NCBI GenBank assembly: GCA_963804495.1
Contig: CAWDQN010000005.1
Coordinates: 310,001-374,000, forward strand
DNA: 64,000 nucleotides
From: Rhodovastum sp963804495
Lineage (GTDB): Bacteria > Pseudomonadota > Alphaproteobacteria > Acetobacterales > Acetobacteraceae
Direction: 5' to 3'
Under the pieces are notes generated by a model. The model worked only from the letters and a program-made list of their open reading frames with translations, ran no database searches and had not been told where the DNA came from. Positions 18,209 to 26,357 of this stretch are shown one piece after another. A program made the translations under genes and the position numbers. The first letter of the stretch is position 1; each line of letters begins with the position of its first letter.

Positions 18209-18316
18209 ATGATGGACCCGCTCTCGCCTCTTGCTGGCCTGGGGCCTCGCCTGGCGCTGGCGATTTTGCTGGTGGCGGTGATCTGGCTGGGCGTTGTCTG
18301 GGCGCTGGCCGCATGA
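18209..18316 (+). CDS. small membrane peptide, first gene of the zinc operon
   Basis: A 35-residue peptide (ATG ATG GAC...TGA). After a short Pro/Gly-containing head it is a single membrane helix (LALAILLVAVIWLGVVWALA). The ATG lies one base after the Zur box and about 7 bases after the -10, so the mRNA would be leaderless. Its stop overlaps the ATPase ATG (ATGA at 18313-18316), which would couple their translation. It may be a leader cistron, a regulatory peptide or a transporter accessory. I know of no family. Confidence 0.55.
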   Translation: MMDPLSPLAGLGPRLALAILLVAVIWLGVVWALAA

Positions 18317-19057
18317 CCCCGCCGCCGATCGTGCTGGACGACCTGACCTGTGTGCATGACCGGCATCCGGCGGTGCATCATCTGAGCGGCCGGTTCGCGC
18401 CCGGCAGCCTGACGGCGGTGGTCGGGCCGAACGGTGCCGGCAAGACCACGCTGCTGCGGACGCTGGCCGGGCTGCACAAGGCGCATGAAGGGACGATCGA
18501 GCGCGGCGGACTGACCCAAAGTGACATCGCCCTGCTGCCGCAGGCCGGCACGCTCGACCGCAGCTTTCCGGTGTCGTGCCGGGATGTGGTGGCGCTGGGC
18601 GCCTGGGCGCGCATGGGTCCGTTCCGCCGCTTGCCGGAGGACGCCGCGGCGCGCGCCGGTGCCGCCCTGCATGAGGTCGGGCTGGCGGGATTTGAGCGGC
18701 GGCTGGTCGGCAGCTTGTCGGCCGGGCAGTTCCAGCGGGTGCTGTTCGCCCGCCTGGCGGTGCAGGATGCCCCGGTGCTGCTGCTGGATGAGCCGTTCAA
18801 CGCGGTGGATTCACGCTACTGCCGGTGAGCTGATGGCGCTGGTGCGACGCTGGCACCACCAGGGCCGCACCATCATCGCGGTGCTGCACGACCTGGAGCT
18901 GGTTGCCCGCGCATTTCCCGAGACGCTGCTGCTGGCGCGCGCGCCCATCGCCTGGGGATCGACCGCGCGCGCGTTGTCGGCGGAGAACCGGATGCGCGCC
19001 CGGCTGGCCGCCGAGGCGTGGTCGGAGGAGTCGGTTCCCTGCCGGGACGCGGCGTGA
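18313..19057 (+). pseudogene. znuC: zinc ABC transporter ATP-binding protein, frameshifted at about 18814
   Basis: ATPase of a zinc/manganese-type ABC importer. Walker A GPNGAGKTT, signature SLSAGQFQRV, Walker B VLLLDEPFNAVDS. The frame breaks just after Walker B: a stop at 18826-18828 in the first frame, while one extra base at about 18814 (gattcacgct) restores ATAGELMALVRRWHHQGRTIIAVLHDLELVARAFPETLLLARA. Corrected length is 247 residues, normal for ZnuC. The H-loop His lies in AVLHDLE after the break. The solute-binding protein ZnuA is not in the window. Zinc specificity is inferred from the Zur box. Confidence 0.82.
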
Positions 19058-19058
19058 C

Positions 19059-19919
19059 GTGAATTTCCACTGGCTGCTGGAGCCGTTCGCGCTGGGTTTC
19101 ATGCGTCGTGCCCTGGCGGGATGCGTGGCGCTGTCGTTGGCGGGGCCGCCGCTGGGGGTGGTGCTGGTGCTGCGGCGCATGAGCCTGACCAGCGACGTGC
19201 TGCAGCATGGCATTCTGCCTGGGGTGGCGCTGGGGGCGCTGGTCGGCGGGTTTTCGCTTTTTGCCATGGGGCTGGGCGGGGTGCTGGCGGGGCTGGCGGT
19301 GGCGCTGCTGGCGGGCTGGCTGGCGCGCGCCTCCGGCGGGCGGGAGGACAGCCAGTTGGCTGGCGTCTATTTGGTGGCGCTGGCGCTGGGGGTGGCGATC
19401 ATTTCGGCCACCCGTGGGGTCGATCTGGCGCATTTGTTGTTCGGCAGCGTGATGGCGGTGAATGATTCGGCGCTGGTGCTGATGGCGGGGGCGGCGTCGG
19501 CGTCGCTGCTCGGGCTGGCGGTGATCTGGCGGCCGTTGGTGCTGGAGAGTTTCGATCCCGGCTTCATGCGGGCGGTGGGCGGGCATGGCGGCCTATGGCA
19601 TCTTGGTTTCATGGCGCTGGTGGTGCTGTGCGTGGTCGGCGGGTTCGCCGCCCTGGGCACGCTGATGTCGGTGGGGCTGATGATGTTGCCGGCGGTGGCG
19701 GCGCGGCATTTCGCCGCGGATTTGCCGGGGCAGGTGCGCGCGGCGGTGGCGATGGCGTTGCTGGCATCGGTGGCGGGGCTGCTGCTGTCGTTTCATGCCG
19801 ATGTGCCGGCGGGGCCGGCGATCGTGCTGTCGGCCGGCGGCTTGTGGGCGGCGGGGCTGCTGGCGGGGCCGCGCGAGAGTTTGCGGGCGCGGGTTTGGCG
19901 GCCGCATTACCGGGGATGA
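19059..19919 (+). CDS. znuB: zinc/metal ABC transporter permease
   Basis: A 286-residue ABC-3 family permease with about eight membrane helices. The N-terminal FMRRALAGCVALSLAGPPLGVVLVLRRMSLTSDVLQHGILPGVALG is typical of ZnuB/MntB proteins. The GTG at 19059 is one base after the ATPase stop. It forms the channel dimer with the adjacent ATPase. Family-level metal choice (Zn versus Mn) is decided here only by the upstream Zur box. Confidence 0.85.
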   Translation: MNFHWLLEPFALGFMRRALAGCVALSLAGPPLGVVLVLRRMSLTSDVLQHGILPGVALGALVGGFSLFAMGLGGVLAGLAVALLAGWLARASGGREDSQLAGVYLVALALGVAIISATRGVDLAHLLFGSVMAVNDSALVLMAGAASASLLGLAVIWRPLVLESFDPGFMRAVGGHGGLWHLGFMALVVLCVVGGFAALGTLMSVGLMMLPAVAARHFAADLPGQVRAAVAMALLASVAGLLLSFHADVPAGPAIVLSAGGLWAAGLLAGPRESLRARVWRPHYRG

Positions 19920-19965
19920 CATCGGCCAAACCGGGACCGCGCCGTCGGATTTGGGGAAAGGGTCG

Positions 19966-20202
19966 ATGGGCTATCTCGTGCAGAACGAGCGAACCAAGCT
20001 GTTGGCCGGATCGCTGGCGACGATCGCCAATTCGGGCTTCACGGTCGGAATATTGGCGCCGCTGGCGACTTTGCTCTACGCTTCCTCCGCTCAGGTGACC
20101 ATATCCGGACGGACGGTGCTGCTGGGGTCGATCGCCTGGATCGTCACCTGGATCGGCTTGCAGTCGGCGGCGAGGTGGCTTTTGAAGGCATTGCGGGAAT
20201 GA
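19966..20202 (+). CDS. small two-helix membrane protein
   Basis: A 78-residue protein with a purine-rich GGGGAAAGGG ribosome site just before the ATG. After a polar head (MGYLVQNERTKLLAG) are two hydrophobic segments (about 16-40 and 48-70), ending WLLKALRE. The stop overlaps the next small gene (ATGA), suggesting a two-peptide unit. No family recognised; it lies 46 bp after znuB and might belong to that operon. Confidence 0.6.
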   Translation: MGYLVQNERTKLLAGSLATIANSGFTVGILAPLATLLYASSAQVTISGRTVLLGSIAWIVTWIGLQSAARWLLKALRE

Positions 20203-20333
20203 GCAAACAGGACCTGTTCAATGCGGTCTATTTAGGCGCTCCGGTGGTTCTGCTTGTGCTGGGCTGGGGGGCTGCCTGGTTGCACATGCGCTCCCTGCGC
20301 CATCAACAGGACGCCGAGCTGCCCAAGCGCTGA
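20199..20333 (+). CDS. very small single-helix membrane protein
   Basis: A 44-residue peptide starting MSKQDLFNAVYLGAPVV, with one membrane helix (about 11-31) and a charged tail with RSLRHQQDAELPKR. It starts inside the stop of the preceding small gene (ATGA). The charge pattern (basic after the helix) suggests an N-out or short bitopic peptide. No family recognised. Confidence 0.55.
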   Translation: MSKQDLFNAVYLGAPVVLLVLGWGAAWLHMRSLRHQQDAELPKR

Positions 20334-20426
20334 GGCGGCGCTCGCCGCAGGCTGCGAGCGGCAGAGGCGTTGATCGGGCGCGATTCCCCACTGCCTTCGC
20401 TGCGCGTCCGGCGTTAGTTTCGCGGC

Positions 20427-21392
20427 ATGCCGATCTCGCCGCGCCACGCCGCCCGCCGCATGGACCTGCACTGGCTGCGCGCCACCGCTTTCACCCTTGT
20501 GCTGGTGGGGCTGGTGGCGGCGGCGATGGGGGAGGATTGGCATTTCTCAGCCGCCTCGGCCGGGGCCTGCGTGCTCGGGTTCGGGTTCTTTTACCTCGTG
20601 TTCCCGGGCGGGTCGCATTTCGGCGTGACCGTGGCCAACATGCTGGCCGTCTATGCCTGCATCTTCGTTTATTTCCACGAGGCCAATTTCCCCGATGCGC
20701 CGGACAGCGTCGCGGCGGCGTCGCTGGGCGTGCCGGTGGCCGGTTTCCTGGTCGGCTGCTTTTTGCGGCGGCGGCAGGTGGCCGGGCTGATCCGGGCGCG
20801 GCGCCACCACGAACTGACGCATCTGCCGCGCATGTCGCGCTGGCTGCCGGCGTTGCTGGTGATCGGCGTGCTGGCGTTCCTGGTGCCGCGGCTGGACATG
20901 GGCGCCGTGGGGCAGGGCGCGGCGCTGCTGGGGGCCTCGCTGATGATCGCCGGCGTGGTGGGGTGGGCGGCGCGCGACGTGGTGCTGCTGCTGATGGACA
21001 TCGCCCTGGTGTTCGAGACGGTGGCGGCGCGGGTGGACCGGCTGGTGATGCCGATCGTGGCGTTCCTGACCTTCTATTCGCTGCTGGTGGTGGTGTTCGC
21101 CTGTTTCTACCGGATCGCCGAAATGACGGTGGGCGGCCCGATGTTCCTGGTGCACGACCACGCGCAAGAGCTCAGCTTCAGCGAGGCGCTGTATTTCTCG
21201 GTGACCACGCTGGCGACGGTCGGCTATGGCGATATTACGCCGGTGGGGCCCTCGGTGCGGGCGCTGGCCACGGTACAGGTGGTTTCGGGTCTGCTGCTGC
21301 TGCTGTTCGGCTTCAGCGAAATCATGCGCAGCGGCGGGCCTGACACCGAGCACCGCCGCCACCTGCGCCGCGGCGTCGATGATCAGGAATAG
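20427..21392 (+). CDS. potassium-channel family protein (ion channel, TVGYG filter)
   Basis: A 321-residue membrane protein. Several N-terminal helices precede a two-helix pore unit: helix FLTFYSLLVVVFACFY, pore loop LSFSEALYFSVTTLATVGYGDITPVG with the K+ selectivity filter TVGYG, and helix VRALATVQVVSGLLLLLFGFSEI. It has no RCK/TrkA-N domain. ATG taken at 20427; M12 (20460) is an alternative. The extra N-terminal helices are unlike the minimal two-helix channels. Confidence 0.85.
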   Translation: MPISPRHAARRMDLHWLRATAFTLVLVGLVAAAMGEDWHFSAASAGACVLGFGFFYLVFPGGSHFGVTVANMLAVYACIFVYFHEANFPDAPDSVAAASLGVPVAGFLVGCFLRRRQVAGLIRARRHHELTHLPRMSRWLPALLVIGVLAFLVPRLDMGAVGQGAALLGASLMIAGVVGWAARDVVLLLMDIALVFETVAARVDRLVMPIVAFLTFYSLLVVVFACFYRIAEMTVGGPMFLVHDHAQELSFSEALYFSVTTLATVGYGDITPVGPSVRALATVQVVSGLLLLLFGFSEIMRSGGPDTEHRRHLRRGVDDQE

Positions 21393-21444
21393 GTCGCCGG
21401 GCAGCTAAACCGGCCGTGGCAGGGTGTGCCACAGCCGGATTCGG

Positions 21445-21678
21445 TCAGAGGCTGGTAAAGTCCAGCTTGCGCCCGCGCAGTGCCGCGGTTGTCGCCTCGC
21501 TGATCAGGGCATCGAGTTGCTTGATGCCAATGCCCAGGTTGCGCTGGATCTCATCGCCCACGAACGTCACCGAGGTGCTCTCGGGACCGATCTCTTCATA
21601 GTATGCAATGGTCTCTATGTTCACCCTGATCGGAGTTGCAGTCGAACCTTCGGCGGGAACGATGATAAAGGTTGCCAT
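21445..21678 (-). CDS. small hypothetical protein
   Basis: A 77-residue soluble protein. The core IRVNIETIAYYEEIGPESTSVTFVGDEIQRNLGIGIKQLDALI looks like a small beta-sheet followed by a helix, loosely like KTSC/FlbD-type small proteins, but I cannot assign a family. It is divergent from the epimerase gene. Confidence 0.55.
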   Translation of the reverse strand: MATFIIVPAEGSTATPIRVNIETIAYYEEIGPESTSVTFVGDEIQRNLGIGIKQLDALISEATTAALRGRKLDFTSL

Positions 21679-21721
21679 TTGTCTTTCCTGGGTTGTCTTC
21701 AGTTTGAAACATTCATTCTAT

Positions 21722-21736
21722 TGTACAGGCTGTACA
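21722..21736. promoter_or_regulatory. inverted repeat, possible operator
   Basis: TGTACAGGCTGTACA has two TGTACA half-sites separated by three bases. It lies in the divergent space between the 77-residue protein gene (start 21678) and the epimerase gene (start 21908). The binding protein is unknown. Confidence 0.4.
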
Positions 21737-21800
21737 CCGTCCACGCCACCCGAATTCCTGCCGGCGGGCTCGTCACGCGGCGGCGCCGGAGCGCGCGCCC

Positions 21801-21845
21801 GGCGGCGGTTCGGCCGGCGGCGGTTCGGCCGGCCGCGGTTCTGGC
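21801..21845. repeat. 15-bp tandem repeat, three copies
   Basis: ggcggcggttcggcc at 21801-21815 and 21816-21830, with a diverged third copy at 21831-21845. It lies 60-105 bp upstream of the epimerase ATG. Confidence 0.7.
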
Positions 21846-21907
21846 GGCGCGGACCGAATTCCGCCACGAAGCATGCCGAGAGTGCGGCACAGGTGAAGGA
21901 GAATCCG

Positions 21908-22879
21908 ATGGCGTGGCGCGGTCGCAAGGTCCTGGTGACGGGCGGGGCGGGGTTCCTGGGGTCGAACCTGTGTCATGCGCTGGCGGCGCGCGGTGCGCGG
22001 GTTGTGGCGCTGGACGGGTTCCTGTTCGGCGGCGGCGCCAACCCGGCCAATCTCGATGGCGCCGCGGTGGAACTGGTGCGCGCCGACATCCGCGAGGTCG
22101 ACCTCCGCCCGATTTGCGAAAATGCCGAGGTCATCTTCAACCTCGCCGCCCAAACCAGTCACATGGGCGGCCAGCGCGACCCGCTGGCCGACATCGCGGT
22201 GAACGCGGTCGCACAGGTGCGGCTGATCCAGGCGGTGCGCGAGGCCGCGCCGGAGGCGGTGGTCGTGCACGCGTCCACCCGCCAGTTCTATGGCCGGCCG
22301 CTGCATCTGCCGGTGGACGAGGCGCATCCGGTCAACCCGCCGGACGCCAACGGGGTGTCGAAATTCGCCGGCGAGCAGTATTGGATGATCGAGCACCGCA
22401 CCAGCAAGCGGCCGGTGGTCAGCCTGCGCCTGACCAACTGCTACGGACCGCGGCTGCGCATTCGCGACGCACGGCAGACCTTCCTCGGCATCTGGATTCG
22501 GGCGGTGCTGGAGGGGCGCACGTTCGAAGTCTGGGGCGGCGAGCAGTTGCGCGACCTGACCTATGTGGATGACGTGACCGACGCGTTCCTGCGTGCTGCC
22601 GAGACGCCGGCGTGCCACGGAGGTATTTTCAACATCGGCGGCTCGCCGCCGGCCAGCCTGAAGCAGCTGGCGGACCTGGTGGTCAGCCTGGGCGGCCCGG
22701 ATGCCGGCTACACCGTCCGCGAATTCCCCGCTGACCGGGCCAGCATCGACATCGGCAGCTATTACGCCGACGACCGCGCCTTCCGCGCCGCCACCGGCTG
22801 GGTGCCGAAGGTGGGCCTGGAGGACGGCATCAGCCGGTCGCTGGAATGGTTCCGGCCGCGGCTGGCGGCATATTTGTGA
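21908..22879 (+). CDS. NAD-dependent epimerase/dehydratase (nucleotide-sugar SDR)
   Basis: A 323-residue extended SDR acting on a nucleotide sugar. Cofactor motif VTGGAGFLGSNL at residues 10-21, and STRQFYG at the active-site strand. The usual catalytic Y-x-x-x-K is N148-G-V-S-K152, so the tyrosine is replaced by asparagine. I recall related nucleotide-sugar proteins with an NGINK-type motif, so this may be a subgroup feature rather than damage. Its stop lies next to the aminotransferase start, implying a joint pathway to an amino sugar. Confidence 0.85.
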   Translation: MAWRGRKVLVTGGAGFLGSNLCHALAARGARVVALDGFLFGGGANPANLDGAAVELVRADIREVDLRPICENAEVIFNLAAQTSHMGGQRDPLADIAVNAVAQVRLIQAVREAAPEAVVVHASTRQFYGRPLHLPVDEAHPVNPPDANGVSKFAGEQYWMIEHRTSKRPVVSLRLTNCYGPRLRIRDARQTFLGIWIRAVLEGRTFEVWGGEQLRDLTYVDDVTDAFLRAAETPACHGGIFNIGGSPPASLKQLADLVVSLGGPDAGYTVREFPADRASIDIGSYYADDRAFRAATGWVPKVGLEDGISRSLEWFRPRLAAYL

Positions 22880-22890
22880 CGGTTCCTGTG

Positions 22891-24021
22891 ATGAGCGGCG
22901 TTCCGGTCAGCGTCCCGCAGGCCAATCCCGGCGCCGGGTACCGCGCGCTGCAGGCGGAGATCGACGCGGCGGTGGCCCGCGTGCTTGGCTCGGGGTGGTA
23001 TGTGCTCGGCGCCGAGGGGCGCGGGTTCGAGGCCGAATTCGCGTCCTGGCTGGGGGTGGCGCATGCGGTCGGCTGTGGCAATGGCACCGACGCGCTGGCG
23101 CTGGCGTTGCGCGGCCTCGGGATCGGGCCGGGCAGCACGGTGGCAACGGTGTCGCACACCGCGGTGGCGACGGTTGCCGCTATCGAGATGGCCGGCGCGG
23201 TGCCGCTGCTGATCGACATCGACCGGGCGCACTACACCATGGACCCGGCCGAGCTGGAGTCGGTGCTGGCGTGCCCGCCGGCCGGGATGCCGCCGGTGCG
23301 GGCGGTGATTGCGGTGCATCTGTACGGGCAGGCGGCCGATTTCGATAGGATCGGGCCACTGTGCGCGCGCCATGGCGTGGCGCTGGTGGAGGATTGCAGC
23401 CAGGCGCACGGCGCGACGCTGGGCGGGCAACGGCTCGGCACGCTGGGCAAGGTGGCTTGTTTTTCCTGCTACCCGACCAAGAATCTCGGTGCACTGGGCG
23501 ATGGCGGCGTGATCGCGACCGGCGATGCGGCGCTGGCCGAGCGCCTGGCGGCGCTGCGGCAGTATGGGTGGCGGCAGCATTACGTGTCCGACGAGGTCGG
23601 GGTGAACAGCCGGTTGGATGAGCTGCAGGCGGCGATCCTGCGGGTGAAGTTGCCGCATCTGGATGCGCAGAACAGGCGCCGAGGGGCGATCGCCGGGTGC
23701 TACGACGCGGCCCTGGCGGGCGGGCGCATGGCTGGTCCGGTGCGTCGTGCCGGCGCCTTGCATGTGTTTCACCAGTATGTGGTGCGGGCGCCGGAGCGTG
23801 CCGCGGTGCAGGCGGCGTTGCGGGCGCGCGGTGTCGGCACGGGGGTGCACTATCCGGTGCCGGTGCATTTGCAGCCCGCCTATCGCGGCCGGGTGGCGCT
23901 GGGTCCCGCCGGGTGCCGCGAAACCGAGCGCGCCGCCGCGGAGGTCATGAGCCTGCCGATGTACCCCGAACTGACCGAGCAGCAGGTCGCTTTGGTCTGC
24001 GACGCGCTGCGTTCTTTGTAA
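22891..24021 (+). CDS. DegT/DnrJ/EryC1/StrS family aminotransferase
   Basis: A 376-residue PLP enzyme that converts a keto nucleotide sugar to an amino sugar. Blocks: GSGWYVLGAEGRGFEAEFASWLGVAHAVGCGNGTDAL, EDCSQAHGA, and the PLP lysine K197 in CYPTKNLGALGDGG. ATG at 22891; a GTG at 22876 that overlaps the stop of the epimerase gene (GTGA) is an alternative start. With the epimerase upstream, this probably supplies an amino-deoxy sugar for lipopolysaccharide or another surface glycan. Confidence 0.9.
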   Translation: MSGVPVSVPQANPGAGYRALQAEIDAAVARVLGSGWYVLGAEGRGFEAEFASWLGVAHAVGCGNGTDALALALRGLGIGPGSTVATVSHTAVATVAAIEMAGAVPLLIDIDRAHYTMDPAELESVLACPPAGMPPVRAVIAVHLYGQAADFDRIGPLCARHGVALVEDCSQAHGATLGGQRLGTLGKVACFSCYPTKNLGALGDGGVIATGDAALAERLAALRQYGWRQHYVSDEVGVNSRLDELQAAILRVKLPHLDAQNRRRGAIAGCYDAALAGGRMAGPVRRAGALHVFHQYVVRAPERAAVQAALRARGVGTGVHYPVPVHLQPAYRGRVALGPAGCRETERAAAEVMSLPMYPELTEQQVALVCDALRSL

Positions 24022-24054
24022 CGAGGTCAAGCGGCCTCCCGGCCCCTTGCGGGT

Positions 24055-24071
24055 CCAGGGCAGAGCCCTGG
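24055..24071. terminator. palindromic repeat between convergent genes
   Basis: ccagggcagagccctgg, a copy of the window-wide palindrome family, lies between the convergent aminotransferase and flippase-like genes and probably serves as a two-way terminator. Confidence 0.6.
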
Positions 24072-24082
24072 CCTTACTTTAT

Positions 24083-24412
24083 TTACGCCAGAGCCAAGGT
24101 CACCACACCCGCCCCGATCAGTCCGATTGCCAGCAGGTGCAACGCCGTCAGCGGCTCGCTGAACGCGTAGTGTCCGATCAGCGCCGCGGCGATGTAGGAG
24201 ACGGCGGTGCAGGGCAGCGCCACCGACATAGGAATGCGCCGCAACGCGACGATGTAGAGCATCGCCGCCCCACCATACAGCGCCAGTCCCACGATGGTCC
24301 GCCAGTCCAGCATCTGACCCAGGAAGTCCGGCGCGCCGGCGCCGGCCTTCAGCAGGGTTTGTCCGACCATGCTGGTGGCGATCGCGCCCAGCAGCACCCA
24401 CCAATAGATCAC
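24083..24412 (-). CDS. EamA/SMR-like four-helix transporter (ArnE/F-like flippase subunit)
   Basis: A 109-residue protein with four membrane helices (about 2-24, 36-56, 61-82, 86-107), the size of an SMR or ArnE/ArnF-type half EamA transporter. The GTG at 24412 overlaps the stop of the glycosyltransferase gene (GTGA). Since that gene encodes an ArnC/DPM1-like enzyme, the likely role is flipping a polyprenyl-phosphate sugar across the inner membrane. Drug export cannot be excluded. Confidence 0.75.
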   Translation of the reverse strand: MIYWWVLLGAIATSMVGQTLLKAGAGAPDFLGQMLDWRTIVGLALYGGAAMLYIVALRRIPMSVALPCTAVSYIAAALIGHYAFSEPLTALHLLAIGLIGAGVVTLALA

Positions 24413-25422
24413 GCCGCGTCCTGCCGGATGCTGGCGCTGTCGCTGCGTTCGACCAGGCGGACCGTGCCCTGCGGCTTGCCGTTGGCGGAGAGGAAGGTGC
24501 GGCCGATATACTCGCCCATGACGCCAAGCACCATGAACTGCACGCCGGAGACCAGCAGGATGACGGTCATGGTGGAGGCCCAGCCGCTCGGCGTGGCGCG
24601 CGTGGTGAGGGCCTCGAAAATGGTGGCCGCGGCGCCGAAGCCGCCCAGGGCCGCCATGCCGACGCCGGCCAGGATGGCCAGGCGCAGGGGTGCCAGGGAA
24701 AAACTGGTGGCGAGGTTGAGCCACAGCAGGATCAGCCGCTTCAGGGTGTAATTGGAACGGCCCTCGGCGCGCGGCAGGTGGCGCACCTCGATGCTGTCGA
24801 TGCGCTGGGTCACCTGCATGATCAACCCGTCCACATAGGGATACGGGCCGCGGTAACGGGTGACCGATCGTACCACCAGCGCCGACATGCAGCGGAACGA
24901 CGACAGGTAAAGGCCGCGCGGCTTGTCCAGCAGCCAGTCCGCCACCGTGTTGGCGAAACGGCTGCCGAGGTTGCGCCAGGCGGCATGCGCCTTCACCGGG
25001 TAGCGGGTGTAAACCACGTCCCAGCCGCCCAGGCGGGCGTGGTCGTAGAGTTTCAGCACTTCCTCGGGTGGGTTTTGCAGGTCGTCATCCATGGTGATGA
25101 CGTAGGCGCCGCTGGCGTGGCGCAGCCCGGTCATGACCGCGTTGTGCTCGCCGTAATTGCGGGCGTGCTCGACATACACCACCGGCACTGCGGCGGTGCG
25201 CACCAAGGCGCGGCAGACCTCGGCGGAATTGTCGGGGCTGCCGTCGTTCACCAGCACCACTTCCATGCCGCCTTCCGGGCGCAGCCTGGACAAGGCCTCG
25301 ACCAGCAGGCCGATGGTGGCGGCGCCGCGATAGACGGGCACGACGATCGAAAGCCCGGGGGCGGCGGCGTCCGGCAGGGCCGCGAGGGGGGCAAGGGGCA
25401 TGCTGGCCAACTCCTTGGTCAT
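24409..25422 (-). CDS. glycosyltransferase family 2, ArnC/DPM1-like with C-terminal membrane helices
   Basis: A 337-residue enzyme expected to transfer a sugar from a nucleotide donor to polyprenyl phosphate at the cytoplasmic face. GT-A domain: LSIVVPVYRGAATI, VVLVNDGSPDNSAEVC, ITMDDDLQNPPEEVLKLYD (metal-binding DDD). Two C-terminal membrane helices follow (about 238-263 and 273-301). The ATG at 25422 overlaps the stop of the methyltransferase gene. Together with the flippase-like gene downstream this forms a lipid-linked sugar module. Confidence 0.9.
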   Translation of the reverse strand: MTKELASMPLAPLAALPDAAAPGLSIVVPVYRGAATIGLLVEALSRLRPEGGMEVVLVNDGSPDNSAEVCRALVRTAAVPVVYVEHARNYGEHNAVMTGLRHASGAYVITMDDDLQNPPEEVLKLYDHARLGGWDVVYTRYPVKAHAAWRNLGSRFANTVADWLLDKPRGLYLSSFRCMSALVVRSVTRYRGPYPYVDGLIMQVTQRIDSIEVRHLPRAEGRSNYTLKRLILLWLNLATSFSLAPLRLAILAGVGMAALGGFGAAATIFEALTTRATPSGWASTMTVILLVSGVQFMVLGVMGEYIGRTFLSANGKPQGTVRLVERSDSASIRQDAA

Positions 25423-26156
25423 GGGTGCGGTCGCGCTGTTGGGGGCCGGATCGCAATGGCCAGCACCGATCCGCCAGCAGGCAGAGGCACGGGCAGGCGA
25501 CGCTCGACCCGGGTGATGGCATGCAGCGTCGCATTCAGCCATGGCGAAAACGGGGCGACGTCGGAGGCGGCAGCGTCGCCGCGGGCGAGCAGCTTGCGCT
25601 GCAGCACCATCAGCGGCAGCAGCAGACCGTTCCAATAGCGCGCGCGCACGCCGGCGAAGCCTGCCTGTTGCAGCGCTCCGCTTGTGCCGGCGACAGTCCA
25701 GCGGCGAACATTGTGCACCTGCCGGTCATGCGCGGAGAGCAACCACGCATAGGCGGGCATGTTGACCACGAGCATGCCGCCGGGCCGCAGCACGCGGCGC
25801 AACTCGGCCAGGGCGGACGGGGGATCGACGGCGGCGTGGCACAGCACGTCGGCCGCCAACGCGGCGTCGAAACTGGCATCGGCGAAGGGCAGGGTATTGA
25901 CGCTGCCGCAGGCGATGGCGGCGCCGCTTTTCGCTGCCGCCCGGCGCGCGGCTTCGGCGGACCATTCCACACCGGTCAGCCCCAGCCCGGGATGGGACGC
26001 GCGCAGGCTGGCCAGCAAGCCGCCGGTGCCGCAGCCGGCATCGAGCACACGGCCGCGAACGCCCGCCAACGCGTCGGCCAGCCGGACGTGGAGGGCGCGG
26101 TACCACCACATCCGGGCTTCGGCCGCGTCCATCAGGGCGTATTCTTGCGGCTCCAT
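25419..26156 (-). CDS. class I SAM-dependent methyltransferase
   Basis: A 245-residue enzyme. SAM motif I is VLDAGCGTGGLLASL; later blocks are GVEWSAEAA, FDAALAADVLCH and ELRRVLRPGGMLVVNMPAY. First gene of a minus-strand operon with the ArnC-like transferase and the flippase-like gene, with ATGA overlap. Likely a sugar or lipid-linked intermediate methyltransferase; the substrate is not deducible. Confidence 0.85.
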   Translation of the reverse strand: MEPQEYALMDAAEARMWWYRALHVRLADALAGVRGRVLDAGCGTGGLLASLRASHPGLGLTGVEWSAEAARRAAAKSGAAIACGSVNTLPFADASFDAALAADVLCHAAVDPPSALAELRRVLRPGGMLVVNMPAYAWLLSAHDRQVHNVRRWTVAGTSGALQQAGFAGVRARYWNGLLLPLMVLQRKLLARGDAAASDVAPFSPWLNATLHAITRVERRLPVPLPAGGSVLAIAIRPPTARPHP

Positions 26157-26190
26157 GCGGGTGCTGTGGTGACGGAGGAAAGGAGGAAGG

Positions 26191-26207
26191 CCAGGGCTCT
26201 GCCCTGG
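26191..26207. repeat. palindromic repeat copy followed by a second hairpin
   Basis: ccagggctctgccctgg, the same family in the other orientation, followed by a second hairpin with arms aagggcc and ggccctt (26214-26232). The same two-hairpin composite recurs at 57837. Confidence 0.7.
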
Positions 26208-26252
26208 ACCCGCCAAGGGCCGAGAGGCCCTTGGAACCCAGTAGTTTTAGGG

Positions 26253-26318
26253 ATTTGCTATGAGAGGGGGGCGAGGCGGTGAACCGGTTCACCGCCTCAC
26301 CCCCCTCTCATAGCAAAT
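26253..26318. repeat. 66-bp near-perfect palindrome
   Basis: The left arm (26253-26285) and right arm (26286-26318) are complementary over 33 bp with a single mismatch and no loop; the centre is gaaccggttc. It is flanked by palindrome-family copies at 26191 and 26335, so the whole 26191-26351 block is roughly symmetrical. It lies between the ferredoxin-tailed gene end and the methyltransferase start, both minus strand. No open frame of note. Confidence 0.9.
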
Positions 26319-26334
26319 CTTTAAGTAGCGGGGT

Positions 26335-26351
26335 CCAGGGCAGAGCCCTGG
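26335..26351 (-). terminator. palindromic repeat after the Kor/Nfn operon
   Basis: ccagggcagagccctgg, 6 bp beyond the stop of the last gene of the minus-strand operon. A probable terminator or 3'-end element. Confidence 0.6.
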
Positions 26352-26357
26352 CCTTTC

